DNA from: Capnocytophaga sp. ARDL2
Lineage (GTDB): Bacteria > Bacteroidota > Bacteroidia > Flavobacteriales > Flavobacteriaceae
Assembly: GCF_041530365.1 (NCBI RefSeq)
Contig: NZ_CP168034.1
Location: 1,550,001-1,614,000 of the forward strand
Length of the DNA stretch: 64,000 nucleotides
Direction: 5' to 3'
The first letter of the stretch is position 1. Each line of letters starts with the position of its first letter. Both the position numbers and the translations under genes were made by a program. Shown in pieces: positions 54,475 through 62,831 of the stretch. Below the pieces are notes generated by a model. That model did not search any database, had not been told where the DNA came from, and was given only the letters and a program-made list of their open reading frames with translations.

Positions 54475-55134
54475 ATGTCAATAGCAACTCAAATACAAAA
54501 CATACAATCTCAACTTCCAGAGCATGTAACCCTGGTTGCGGTATCGAAAACCAAACCGGTGGAAGACATTATGGAGGCATACAATGCAGGTCAGCGTGTG
54601 TTTGGAGAAAACAAAATCCAAGAAATGACCGAAAAATACGAGCAATTGCCTCGTGATATTCAATGGCATATGATTGGGCATGTTCAGACCAATAAGGTGA
54701 AATACATGGCAGGATATGTTGCAATGATTCATGGTGTGGACAGCTTGAAATTGTTGCTCGAAATCAATAAACAAGCAAAAAAATGGCGTCGTGTGATACC
54801 GTGTTTGTTGCAAGTGTTTATAGCTTCGGAAGAAACAAAATTTGGACTTTCGCAGGAAGAATTGTTGCAAATTATCCACAGCGAAGAGTTTAAAGCGTTG
54901 GAAAACATCAAAGTAGTAGGATTAATGGGTATGGCGTCGTTTACCGATGATGTCAAGAAAATCTTATCTGAGTTTACTACACTCAAGCATATTTTCGACT
55001 ATGTGCAACCGTATCAATTGCCCAACTGTCATTTTACCCAATTGTCTATGGGAATGAGTGGTGATTACAAAATTGCTATAGAATGCGGAAGTACTATGGT
55101 ACGCATCGGAAGTACTATTTTTGGAACAAGATAA
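54475..55134 (+). CDS. YggS/PROSC-family PLP homeostasis protein
   Basis: A 219-residue single-domain PLP-binding TIM barrel. The PLP Lys is in LVAVSKTKPVEDI; other family marks are VFGENKIQEM, WHMIGHVQTNKVKY, GLMGMASF and LSMGMSGDYKIAIECGSTMVRIGSTIFG. This family balances free PLP and amino acid pools and has no known enzymatic activity. It starts 2 nt after the metallopeptidase gene but belongs to the core genome, so it marks the right edge of the restriction island. Confidence 0.95.
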   Translation: MSIATQIQNIQSQLPEHVTLVAVSKTKPVEDIMEAYNAGQRVFGENKIQEMTEKYEQLPRDIQWHMIGHVQTNKVKYMAGYVAMIHGVDSLKLLLEINKQAKKWRRVIPCLLQVFIASEETKFGLSQEELLQIIHSEEFKALENIKVVGLMGMASFTDDVKKILSEFTTLKHIFDYVQPYQLPNCHFTQLSMGMSGDYKIAIECGSTMVRIGSTIFGTR

Positions 55135-55146
55135 TCCCTATTCATC

Positions 55147-56388
55147 GTGTACGCAATCATAGATTTAGAAACCACAGGAGGAAAATTCAACGAAGAAGGA
55201 ATTACCGAAATTGCCATTTACCGTTTTGATGGACAAGAAATTACCGACCAATTTATCAGCTTGGTAAATCCGGAAATTCCCATTCATCCCTATGTAACCA
55301 AACTTACGGGAATCAAAAATTCTATGCTTCGTTCGGCTCCAAAATTTTATGAAATAGCCAAGCGAATTGTAGAAATTACCCAAGATTGTACTTTGGTGGC
55401 ACACAATGCAGGTTTTGATTATCGCGTGTTGCAATTAGAATTTCGCAGGTTGGGATATGATTTTCAGATGCCTTCGATTTGCACGGTAGAACTATCCAAA
55501 CAACTTTTGCCTGATGCCGAGACATACAGTTTAGGAAAATTGGCTCGTTCGTTGGGAATTCCCGTAGCAGACAGACATCGTGCGTTTGGAGATGCACTTG
55601 CCACTTTGAAACTGTTCAAATTGTTGTTGGAAAAAGATCAATCTAAAGAAATTGTAAAGCAATCGGTAAAGACTATTTTACAGAAAGAATACGCCCCCAA
55701 ATTGTTCAATATTTTGGAGCGATTGCCCTCTACAACAGGCGTTTTTTATGTCTATGATTACAATCAGAGCATCATTTATATTGGTAAAGCAACGAATATT
55801 CGCAAAAAAGTTTCTCAATTGTTTACCTCAGATTCCAAGTTGGGAAAACGTATTCAGCAAGATGTAGGAGCAATAACATTTGAAGAAACAGGCAATGAAT
55901 TATTGGCTATTTTAAAAGAAAAAGAGGAAATTTCGATTATAAAACCTACATTGAATACCCTTCAAAAAAAGCCCATTTTTATCTGGAGTTTGTACTGGGA
56001 TGACAATGAAAATCCAACCAAAGTAATCGTAGATAGAACAGACAACAGAAGAAAAGTATTAGAATCTTTCAAACATCAAAAAGATGCGTTGGAATATGCA
56101 AATAAAATCAATAAGTTGAAAAATATTGAATTGATAAAAGAACATTTCAAAGAGCAAAAAGTATTTTTTAATCAATTGATTATCATAATGAAAGGGAGGA
56201 CAATCAATGAAAAAACAGCATTGGTTATAAAGAATAATAAATTTGAGGGGTATTGTTTCTTTGATTTGAATTATCAAATTCGCACGGAGCATATCCTCAA
56301 TCAAATTTTAATACCTTTGACCAATAAAGACACGATGAATATCATCAAAAATTATTTGGCTACAAAAAATGATTATAAGTTGTTGTAA
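55147..56388 (+). CDS. DEDDh 3'-5' exonuclease fused to GIY-YIG nuclease
   Basis: A 413-residue two-nuclease protein. Residues 1-165 are a DnaQ/epsilon-like exonuclease: IDLETTG (exo I), VAHNAGFDYRVL (exo II) and HRAFGDALAT (exo III, His and Asp). Residues about 195-275 are a UvrC-type GIY-YIG domain: TTGVFYVYDYNQSIIYIGKA with RKKVSQLFTSDSK. The rest is unassigned. Related exonuclease/GIY-YIG fusions (the Cho-like incision proteins) are known in several phyla. The start is GTG at 55147. Likely a DNA repair nuclease. Confidence 0.9.
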   Translation: MYAIIDLETTGGKFNEEGITEIAIYRFDGQEITDQFISLVNPEIPIHPYVTKLTGIKNSMLRSAPKFYEIAKRIVEITQDCTLVAHNAGFDYRVLQLEFRRLGYDFQMPSICTVELSKQLLPDAETYSLGKLARSLGIPVADRHRAFGDALATLKLFKLLLEKDQSKEIVKQSVKTILQKEYAPKLFNILERLPSTTGVFYVYDYNQSIIYIGKATNIRKKVSQLFTSDSKLGKRIQQDVGAITFEETGNELLAILKEKEEISIIKPTLNTLQKKPIFIWSLYWDDNENPTKVIVDRTDNRRKVLESFKHQKDALEYANKINKLKNIELIKEHFKEQKVFFNQLIIIMKGRTINEKTALVIKNNKFEGYCFFDLNYQIRTEHILNQILIPLTNKDTMNIIKNYLATKNDYKLL

Positions 56389-56519
56389 GATATAGCCACG
56401 AATAACATGAATTACGCAATGAAGTTATCTCTACTTTTAAATTTTAGATTTATTTCATGCATTCCCCTCTAAAAAGAAGGGGTGGTCGCAGACCGGAGTA
56501 CATAAAAAGATAAATTTTT

Positions 56520-56690
56520 ATAATTTTTTCTGTTGATTTGATTTTCGTTGATGTTTTTTTTGAATTATCAAAAAACAAAATTTGCGGTAATCTGTTTTAA
56601 ACCGTAGGTTTAATCATTTCAGAAAAAATCTGTGATTATCTGCAAAATCTGCGTGAGAAAAAAAGTCAAGATGAATTCAATTTTTTTATC
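56520..56690 (+). repeat. Dispersed intergenic repeat, family A (copy A3)
   Basis: The 391-nt gap has no gene. It holds CTGTTGATTTGATTTTCGTTG, GAATTATCAAAAAACAAAAT, GCGGTAATCTG, TTAAACCGTAGGTTTAA, AAAAAATCTGTGATTATCTGC and TGCGTGAGAAAAAAAGTC. The ending AAGATGAATTCAA is identical to A1. A GCACC-GTA-GGTGC mini-palindrome follows at 56744-56756. Confidence 0.75.
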
Positions 56691-56779
56691 CAAAAATTAA
56701 ATAATTCATGGAAATTTGTATAATTTGTGGCATAAAAAAGTTTGCACCGTAGGTGCTTGTGAAATAAAGATTTCCAAAA

Positions 56780-57637
56780 ATGAAACGATTAAAATCAAAA
56801 AACGAATTACTCAAACAAAAGATATACATTATCATTTATGGAACGGGAACCGTTGCAGGTCGATTGTTTGATATTATTTTGTTGGGAGTAATCCTATTTA
56901 GTATGGTATTGGTGATGCTCGAATCAATAGAGCAAATTGATTCTAAGTATCACAATTTACTGATTTATGGAGAATACGTCATCACCATATTTTTTACGAT
57001 AGAATACTTTCTAAGGATATATTCCAACAAGAAACCACTGAGTTATATCTTTAGTTTTTATGGTTTGATAGACCTCTTGGCGTTGCTACCAATGTACCTT
57101 TCGGTATTCATTCCCAATACGAGTTTTCTCATCACATTTAGAGCCTTGCGATTGTTGAGAATTTTTGTCATATTTGATATGATACCTATTTTAAACCAAC
57201 AATGGCAACTTAAAGAAGCACTTAAACAGAGTAAGAATAAAATATTGGTATTCATTTATTTTATGATGGTTATTTCTGTGGTTTTGGGTACGCTAATGTT
57301 TATGATAGAAGGCAAAGAAAACGGCTTTGTTGATATTCCTACAAGTATTTATTGGTGTATCGTAACGATGACTACTGTGGGGTATGGCGATCTTGCTCCA
57401 ACCACAGGAATCGGACAGTTTTTGGCTTCGATCATTATGATTATGGGTTACGGTATCATCGCTGTACCAACCGGAATCGTAACCTCGGAATATGGTAAAC
57501 TTAACAAAAAAGAAAAGAAAAACAAAGTACAATGTACGCAGTGTTTCAAGAAAATAAAACAGCATAATTACTGCCCATATTGTGGTACAAAAATCATTGA
57601 AAAAGACACATGCAACGATACCTCATCATCATCATAG
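56780..57637 (+). CDS. Six-helix voltage-gated-type potassium channel with zinc-ribbon tail
   Basis: A 285-residue membrane protein. Helices S1-S4 lie at about 20-150, with an arginine-bearing S4 (FRALRLLRIFVIFDM). The pore loop has the K+ filter TTVGYGDLAPTT (about 198), followed by a Gly-rich inner helix. The C-terminal 30 residues are a CxxC...CxxC zinc ribbon (VQCTQCFKKIKQ, NYCPYCGTKII). It overlaps the start of miaA by 28 nt, so the genes are coupled. Confidence 0.92.
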   Translation: MKRLKSKNELLKQKIYIIIYGTGTVAGRLFDIILLGVILFSMVLVMLESIEQIDSKYHNLLIYGEYVITIFFTIEYFLRIYSNKKPLSYIFSFYGLIDLLALLPMYLSVFIPNTSFLITFRALRLLRIFVIFDMIPILNQQWQLKEALKQSKNKILVFIYFMMVISVVLGTLMFMIEGKENGFVDIPTSIYWCIVTMTTVGYGDLAPTTGIGQFLASIIMIMGYGIIAVPTGIVTSEYGKLNKKEKKNKVQCTQCFKKIKQHNYCPYCGTKIIEKDTCNDTSSSS

Positions 57638-58539
57638 GACCTACTGCAATAGGAAAAACAGCCTTGGCAATTGAGTTGGCAAAGCGATTTTCTACGGAAA
57701 TTATTTCCTGTGATAGCCGTCAGTTTTTCAAAGAAATGACCATTGGAACCGCTGTACCAAGTGAGGAAGAATTGGCTGCTGCACCACATCATTTCATTCA
57801 AAACAAAAGTATATTTTCGCATTATAATGTAGGAGAATTTATGGAAGAAGCACACGAGAAATTAAAAGAATTGTTTGCTAAAAATCCAGTGCAAATTATG
57901 GTGGGTGGTTCGGGTTTATATGTCAATGCAATGTTGTATGGAATCGACGAATTTCCAGAAGTTTCGCAAGAAATAAAAGACAAAATTGAAAGAAAATACA
58001 GCGAAGAAGGATTGGTATTTTTGCAAAGAGAATTAAAAGAAAAAGACCCTGATTATTTCGAACATTTGACCAAAGAAAATCCACAAACCTTACAAAATCC
58101 ACAACGAATGCAACGTTTTTTGGCGGTTTGTTGTGCAGCCGATGCACCGTATTCATCATTTTTAAATCGACAAAAAAACGAATTGCCATATACACCTATT
58201 TTGGTCGGATTGACAGCCGATAGAGAAAAAATGTATGAGCGTATCAACAAGCGAGTGGATATTATGATGCAAAACGGATTGCTAAAAGAAGCAGAGCAGT
58301 TGTATCCACACAGAGATTTAAACGCATTGCAAACCGTAGGTTATCGAGAATTGTTTGATTATTTTGACGGAAAAGTATCGTTGGACGAAGCCGTAGAAAA
58401 CATCAAAACCAACACCCGTAGATTTGCCAAACGCCAAAAGACCTGGTTCAAGCGATATGAAAATGTTTTGTGGTTTGATTATCAAATGCCAGTTGATGAA
58501 ATTTTTGATGAAATAAATAATCACATTCCAACTTCGTAG
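57610..58539 (+). CDS. miaA: tRNA dimethylallyltransferase
   Basis: MiaA adds dimethylallyl to A37 of UNN-reading tRNAs. The 309-residue protein has the P-loop IIGPTAIGKTALAIELAK, ISCDSRQFFKEMTIGTA, HHFIQ, GGSGLYVNAMLYGID and the C-terminal VGYRELFDYFDG...NTRRFAKRQKTWFKR, all conserved. Its start lies within the 3' end of the channel gene. Confidence 0.97.
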   Translation: MQRYLIIIIGPTAIGKTALAIELAKRFSTEIISCDSRQFFKEMTIGTAVPSEEELAAAPHHFIQNKSIFSHYNVGEFMEEAHEKLKELFAKNPVQIMVGGSGLYVNAMLYGIDEFPEVSQEIKDKIERKYSEEGLVFLQRELKEKDPDYFEHLTKENPQTLQNPQRMQRFLAVCCAADAPYSSFLNRQKNELPYTPILVGLTADREKMYERINKRVDIMMQNGLLKEAEQLYPHRDLNALQTVGYRELFDYFDGKVSLDEAVENIKTNTRRFAKRQKTWFKRYENVLWFDYQMPVDEIFDEINNHIPTS

Positions 58540-58690
58540 GGGCGAATCATAATTCGACCGAAAACGATCGAATATCAAAATTTACACAGCAACCTATGTT
58601 TTCTTTCAAAGCGAAGTATCTTTGTTTTTTATAGTCTGCTCCATAGAAGCAATCTGTTAGTAACCAAGCTCCGTTAGGAGCGACCCATTA
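58540..58690. repeat. Dispersed repeat patch with mini-palindromes (B6)
   Basis: Contains GGGGCGAATCATAATTCG (a near palindrome), AACCTATGTTTTC, AAGCGAAGTATCTTTG and GCTCC-GTTA-GGAGC (58668-58681). It resembles the short words in copies B5 and A2/A3 but is strongly diverged. Confidence 0.45.
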
Positions 58691-58696
58691 GTTAGA

Positions 58697-59422
58697 ATGA
58701 AAAAGTTAAAATATACCGAAGATTGGAAAATAAATTTTCCACAATGTGACATCAGTTCACGGTTGAAAATCACAGAAATAAGCAATATTTTTCAAATCAT
58801 AGCCAACAATCACGCCCATTTGTTAGAAATGGATTACCGACAGATGAGTGCCTACAATCAAGCGTGGGTGCTATCGGCTATGAGAATAGAATTGGAAAAA
58901 CTTCCCACTTGGAATCAGACCATCAGCAATCACACATGGATACAAGAATATATCGACGGTAGAGCCATTCGAAATTTTGTGCAAAAGCACAACGACAAAC
59001 CCTTTGCGAGTTTGTCCAGTCTTTGGGTGGTTATCAATACCGAAAAACGCAGACCTGAACCTTTGGCTGTTGATATCAGTGGCATTGAATTTTTTCCCCA
59101 TGAAAAAGTAACACAATCGCCCATTCAACGTTTGAATATACAATTGGAAGCTCAAGAGATTCAACAACGCAAAGTTCTATATTCAGATTTGGATGTAGTA
59201 GGACATGTAAACAATATCAAGTACATGGAGTGGTGCTTGGATTTATTGCCCATAGACTTTCACCTAAAGAAAAAAATTAAAGCCATTGATTTGAACTACC
59301 TACGCGAACTAAACTTTGGCGCTGAAGTAACCATCTATCAAACCCAACAAGAAGATGGGATATATTTTTACATAAAAAAAGCCGAAACCATCGTTTTTGC
59401 GATGAGAGTAGAGGAGAGGTAA
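58697..59422 (+). CDS. Acyl-ACP thioesterase
   Basis: A 241-residue double hot-dog thioesterase of the FatA/acyl-ACP family. The first hot-dog (about 10-130) has ISNIFQIIANNHAHLLEMDY and VLSAMRIELEKLPTWNQ; the second (about 150-241) has SDLDVVGHVNNIKYMEWCLD, where Asn/His and nearby Glu are the expected catalytic residues. It releases fatty acids from acyl carrier protein. No gene partner is adjacent. Confidence 0.9.
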   Translation: MKKLKYTEDWKINFPQCDISSRLKITEISNIFQIIANNHAHLLEMDYRQMSAYNQAWVLSAMRIELEKLPTWNQTISNHTWIQEYIDGRAIRNFVQKHNDKPFASLSSLWVVINTEKRRPEPLAVDISGIEFFPHEKVTQSPIQRLNIQLEAQEIQQRKVLYSDLDVVGHVNNIKYMEWCLDLLPIDFHLKKKIKAIDLNYLRELNFGAEVTIYQTQQEDGIYFYIKKAETIVFAMRVEER

Positions 59423-59460
59423 AATTTATCGAAAGAAGAAAAAAAATCAAAAAATAATAG

Positions 59461-59468
59461 TAAATTTG
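59461..59468 (+). promoter_or_regulatory. Predicted -7 element of the 70-residue protein gene
   Basis: Exact TAAATTTG, 24 nt before the ATG; no clear -33 element. Confidence 0.5.
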
Positions 59469-59492
59469 TAAAAATATTTAAATAAACACACA

Positions 59493-59705
59493 ATGGAATT
59501 TACAGAAAACTTCAAAAAATCAAACAATTTTAGAATAGAAGGTCAAATGTTGTATATTATTGACGAAAACGGAAAAGAATTAGAACTTTTCGTAGGTTTT
59601 GACGTATTGACAGCAAGATGGTCAGAAGAAGGACGTTTAATCGTAGTATCTACTGGAGGAAATGTACGTTCGTATGAAAATGAAACAGAATACATCTCAA
59701 TCTAA
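59493..59705 (+). CDS. Small conserved-looking protein of unknown function
   Basis: A 70-residue protein with no signal or membrane segment, predicted to be mostly beta strand (MLYIIDENGKELELFVGF, RLIVVSTGGNVRSYENE). I do not recognise the family. It looks real: exact -7 element upstream, balanced codon use like neighbouring genes, and a strong terminator downstream, so it is a single-gene transcript. Confidence 0.7.
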   Translation: MEFTENFKKSNNFRIEGQMLYIIDENGKELELFVGFDVLTARWSEEGRLIVVSTGGNVRSYENETEYISI

Positions 59706-59746
59706 AGATAAATAATAATTGTTTGTAATACAATAAAATAATCACA

Positions 59747-59793
59747 TTAGCTGTTTGAAAAGCAATACTAACGATTTCAAACAGCTTTTTTTA
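59747..59793 (+). terminator. Terminator after the 70-residue protein gene
   Basis: Perfect 12-bp stem AGCTGTTTGAAA/TTTCAAACAGCT, 14-nt loop, T run. Confidence 0.9.
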
Positions 59794-59800
59794 TGAAATT

Positions 59801-60244
59801 ATGTACAGTAAAGAAGAAGTAAGATTACTCAAAAAAAAGTTTTGGACAGATTTTGCATCGGCATATCCAAAAAAATGGTTGTTATTTGATACAAAAATCA
59901 AAGATTTTGCTTTTAAGTTTTATGTTGATAACAAAAAGGCTCAAGTAGCTCTTGAAATTGAACCCAAAGACGAAAATCTAAGAAAAATCTATTACGAAAA
60001 AATAGAATCTTTACGTACATTGCTTTGGGAAAATCATGTACCAGATGCTATTTTAGAACGAAATTATCATCTAGACAACGGCAAATGCATTAGTCGTATA
60101 TGGGTAGAAATGCCCAATGTATCCTTGCACAAACCCGATACCTGGAAACAAATTTTTGATTTCTTTTATAAAGAAATGACCAATTTCGAAGAGTTTTACG
60201 AAGAATATTCAGATTATATCAAAGACCTCGAACTCAATACGTAA
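59801..60244 (+). CDS. DUF4268 family protein
   Basis: A 147-residue soluble protein of the DUF4268 type: the start YSKEEVRLLKKKFWTDFASA, then FAFKFYVDNKKAQVALEIE and SRIWVEMPNVSLHKPDTW. The domain also occurs at the C-terminus of some nuclease-like proteins, but here it is alone and no catalytic motif is clear. It precedes the POTRA/barrel gene by 4 nt and is probably in one transcript with it. Confidence 0.82.
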   Translation: MYSKEEVRLLKKKFWTDFASAYPKKWLLFDTKIKDFAFKFYVDNKKAQVALEIEPKDENLRKIYYEKIESLRTLLWENHVPDAILERNYHLDNGKCISRIWVEMPNVSLHKPDTWKQIFDFFYKEMTNFEEFYEEYSDYIKDLELNT

Positions 60245-60248
60245 TATT

Positions 60249-62075
60249 ATGAAGGTAAAGATTTTCATCCTCATTTTCTTTGCGTTGCTCTTTTCAACAA
60301 AGAGTACGGCTCAGTATGACGATTCTTTACCTTCAGATCAGTACATGGACTCCTTTGTACGTGCTCCACGTACTACCAAAATAGGCAAATTGTTAAAAAA
60401 ATACACCTATAGAATACCCAATAAACCATTGACAAGCAAGCCTAAAGCCTCACAAGAAGTACAACCAGATTACGTGGTACAAAACGGAAAAGTGATACGT
60501 AATATCATCATCAACAGTTACGATCCCTTTGGAGCTAATTTTAAAAATCCCAATCGTAAAACCAATAAATTTGAAAAAATAGGAAATGTTCTACATGGTA
60601 AAACGAAAAATTTTACCATTCGAAACCTCCTGTTGTTCAAAAAAAACGACACATTTTCTGCTGATAAAATAGTAGAATCCGAACGATTGTTACGTAGTTT
60701 GGGTTACATACGCACAGCAGAAATTTCTATAGATTCTACTTATGTAAGCAAAGATTCTGTTGATGTGATCATCAATACACTCGATGCATGGGCAATTTAT
60801 GCAAACGGTTCTATGTCCACTTCTTCTTTACGACTCAATACCTATACGAGAAATTTTGTAGGTTTAGGTCATTATTTTTCAGTACAATACCGTACCCGAT
60901 TTAAAGAAGATCTTCATGGGTATAATTTTCGTTACATCATCCCAAATATAGCAAAACAGTACATAACGTTTCACACGCAATACCATAAGGATTTAGGCGG
61001 AAATTATAATAAGTTTATTCAACTCAACAGAGATTTTTATTCCCCATTAGCAAACTGGGCAGGAGGTATCTATCTCGCTCAGACTTTTTACAGAGATTCA
61101 GTACCTGATCTGACCAATTCGTATTTTATCAATCAAGATTTTAAATACAACGAATACAATACGTGGGCAGGTACAGCCATACCAATTTCTGAGAAACAAG
61201 ACATCAACAATCGGGTAAATTTGTATATAGCTGCAAAATACAATCATCGAAAATATACTTCAGAACCCAATTTGTATTACGATCCATACAATCATTTTTC
61301 AGACCATCAGTTGCTATTATTTGCAACAGGAATCAACTCGTATTCGTATAAAAAAGAACGCTATCTCTTTTATGACAATAGGGTAGAAGACATTCCAGTA
61401 GGAAAGCGACTGAGATTTACGTATGGTTTTCAGTGGAAAAATCAGCAAAAATTACCTTATTACAGTTTGTCGTACACTTATGCAAACCAGTATTCGTTTG
61501 GATATATCAGCAATACGTTGCAGTACGGAACTTTCAGACAAAATCAACAAAATACCCAAGGCGTATTTCGAGCAGAAACACTATATTTTTCTCATTTACA
61601 ACAATTGGGCAATTGGAAATTTAGACATTTTATTTACCATGATTTTGTCTATGGAATCAATCGACTTGATTACGAAAAGGATCGAATCAGTATCAACGGA
61701 CATCACGGGATTACAGGCTTTTCGAGCTATCATCTCAGAGGTACTCAAAAGACTACACTCACTTTGCAAACACAGAGCTATTCTCCTTATTCCCTTATGG
61801 GATTTAGGTTCAATCCCTTTATAAATCTGTCCGTTGGAATGATCAATTCGCATCAGTCACAGCTCTTTAAAAATGAGCCTTATACAAAAATAGGATTAGG
61901 CGTCCAGATTACCAACGATTATCTAACCCTTAGTAGGTTCAATCTGTCCATTTCCTATTTCCCACACATCCCCGATAGAGGATATAATATATTTGAATTT
62001 AATAAATTGCGAAATGATGATTTCAATTATCACCATTTTCAAATCGGCGAACCCAACTCGGTTCCCTATCACTGA
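60249..62075 (+). CDS. POTRA-domain outer-membrane beta-barrel protein
   Basis: A 608-residue exported protein: signal peptide ending STAQ (about residue 22), then a POTRA-like region (about 80-180; VVQNGKVIRNIIINSYDPFG, ADKIVESERLLRSLGYIRTAEI, the last typical of Omp85-type POTRA strands), and a long barrel (about 190-608) of Tyr-rich amphipathic strands. It resembles BamA/TamA in layout but has no clear barrel signature, so a specific transport role is not assigned. The family is widespread in Bacteroidota. Confidence 0.8.
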   Translation: MKVKIFILIFFALLFSTKSTAQYDDSLPSDQYMDSFVRAPRTTKIGKLLKKYTYRIPNKPLTSKPKASQEVQPDYVVQNGKVIRNIIINSYDPFGANFKNPNRKTNKFEKIGNVLHGKTKNFTIRNLLLFKKNDTFSADKIVESERLLRSLGYIRTAEISIDSTYVSKDSVDVIINTLDAWAIYANGSMSTSSLRLNTYTRNFVGLGHYFSVQYRTRFKEDLHGYNFRYIIPNIAKQYITFHTQYHKDLGGNYNKFIQLNRDFYSPLANWAGGIYLAQTFYRDSVPDLTNSYFINQDFKYNEYNTWAGTAIPISEKQDINNRVNLYIAAKYNHRKYTSEPNLYYDPYNHFSDHQLLLFATGINSYSYKKERYLFYDNRVEDIPVGKRLRFTYGFQWKNQQKLPYYSLSYTYANQYSFGYISNTLQYGTFRQNQQNTQGVFRAETLYFSHLQQLGNWKFRHFIYHDFVYGINRLDYEKDRISINGHHGITGFSSYHLRGTQKTTLTLQTQSYSPYSLMGFRFNPFINLSVGMINSHQSQLFKNEPYTKIGLGVQITNDYLTLSRFNLSISYFPHIPDRGYNIFEFNKLRNDDFNYHHFQIGEPNSVPYH

Positions 62076-62197
62076 TTTGGGCGTGCCCCGCCCTATATTC
62101 TCAACGGTGTTAAAGGGCGGGTCGCGTCGTCCGCTGTATCTTTTGTGTTGGCTATCGCCTCCACAAAAGGATGTCGCTCCCATCGCTCACGCGTAGA
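62076..62197. repeat. GC-rich structured intergenic element
   Basis: Markedly GC-richer than everything around it. It has GGGCGTGCCCCGCCC...GGGCGGGTCGCG and CTTTTGTGTTGG...CCTCCACAAAAGGATG, which form two stem-loops, and ends CCCATCGCTCACGCG. The boundaries are sharp, right after the barrel gene's stop. From memory it resembles elements found many times in Flavobacteriaceae intergenic regions; this was not checked. Confidence 0.65.
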
Positions 62198-62247
62198 AAG
62201 ATTTTAGTTTAGCATTTTTTATATTTTTAATATTACGATTTAAACCC

Positions 62248-62255
62248 TATCTTTG
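62248..62255 (+). promoter_or_regulatory. Predicted -7 element of the TlpA-like gene
   Basis: Exact TATCTTTG, 18 nt before the ATG. Confidence 0.5.
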
Positions 62256-62273
62256 TAGAAATAAAGATTTACC

Positions 62274-62828
62274 ATGAAAAAAATACTATTTGCAGCATGT
62301 ATGGCTATTACAATGATAGCATGTAAAGACAAAAATACCACGCAAACTTCAGATAATACAGAAATAGAGCAAACTATGAATGCTGAAAAACACTATTTTT
62401 CTGACGAAACCAATCGAGAAATTCTCACCACATTGGAGGGAAATCAACTTTCTTTCGAGGAAATTATCAATCAACAAAAAGGAAAATTGACCGTAGTAGA
62501 AATTTGGGCAAGTTGGTGTCCTGATTGTATCAAAGGCTTTCCAAAGTTGGAAGAATTACAAGAAAATTTCCCAGATTTAAACTTTGTTTTTGTTTCATTA
62601 GACAAAACTCCAGAAGATTGGAAAGCAGCTATTGAAAAATACAACTTGAAAGGAAACCATTTTTATATCCAACAAAAAATGAAAGAATCATTCGGAACAT
62701 CGGTTGCTCTGGATTGGATTCCTAGATATATTTTGGTGAACAAAGACGGAAGTATCATCAATTTCAAGGCAATTACCGCAGACGAAGAAGCCTTTATCAA
62801 CGATATTAAAGCACATTACAACAATTAA
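62274..62828 (+). CDS. TlpA-like thioredoxin-fold lipoprotein
   Basis: A 184-residue protein with a lipoprotein signal (MKKILFAACMAITMIAC; lipobox Cys at 17). The thioredoxin domain (about 55-184) has the active site WASWCPDC and the cis-Pro region DWIPRYILVNKDG. It is likely a periplasmic disulfide reductase. It lies 3 nt before tpiA. Confidence 0.93.
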   Translation: MKKILFAACMAITMIACKDKNTTQTSDNTEIEQTMNAEKHYFSDETNREILTTLEGNQLSFEEIINQQKGKLTVVEIWASWCPDCIKGFPKLEELQENFPDLNFVFVSLDKTPEDWKAAIEKYNLKGNHFYIQQKMKESFGTSVALDWIPRYILVNKDGSIINFKAITADEEAFINDIKAHYNN

Positions 62829-62831
62829 TTT

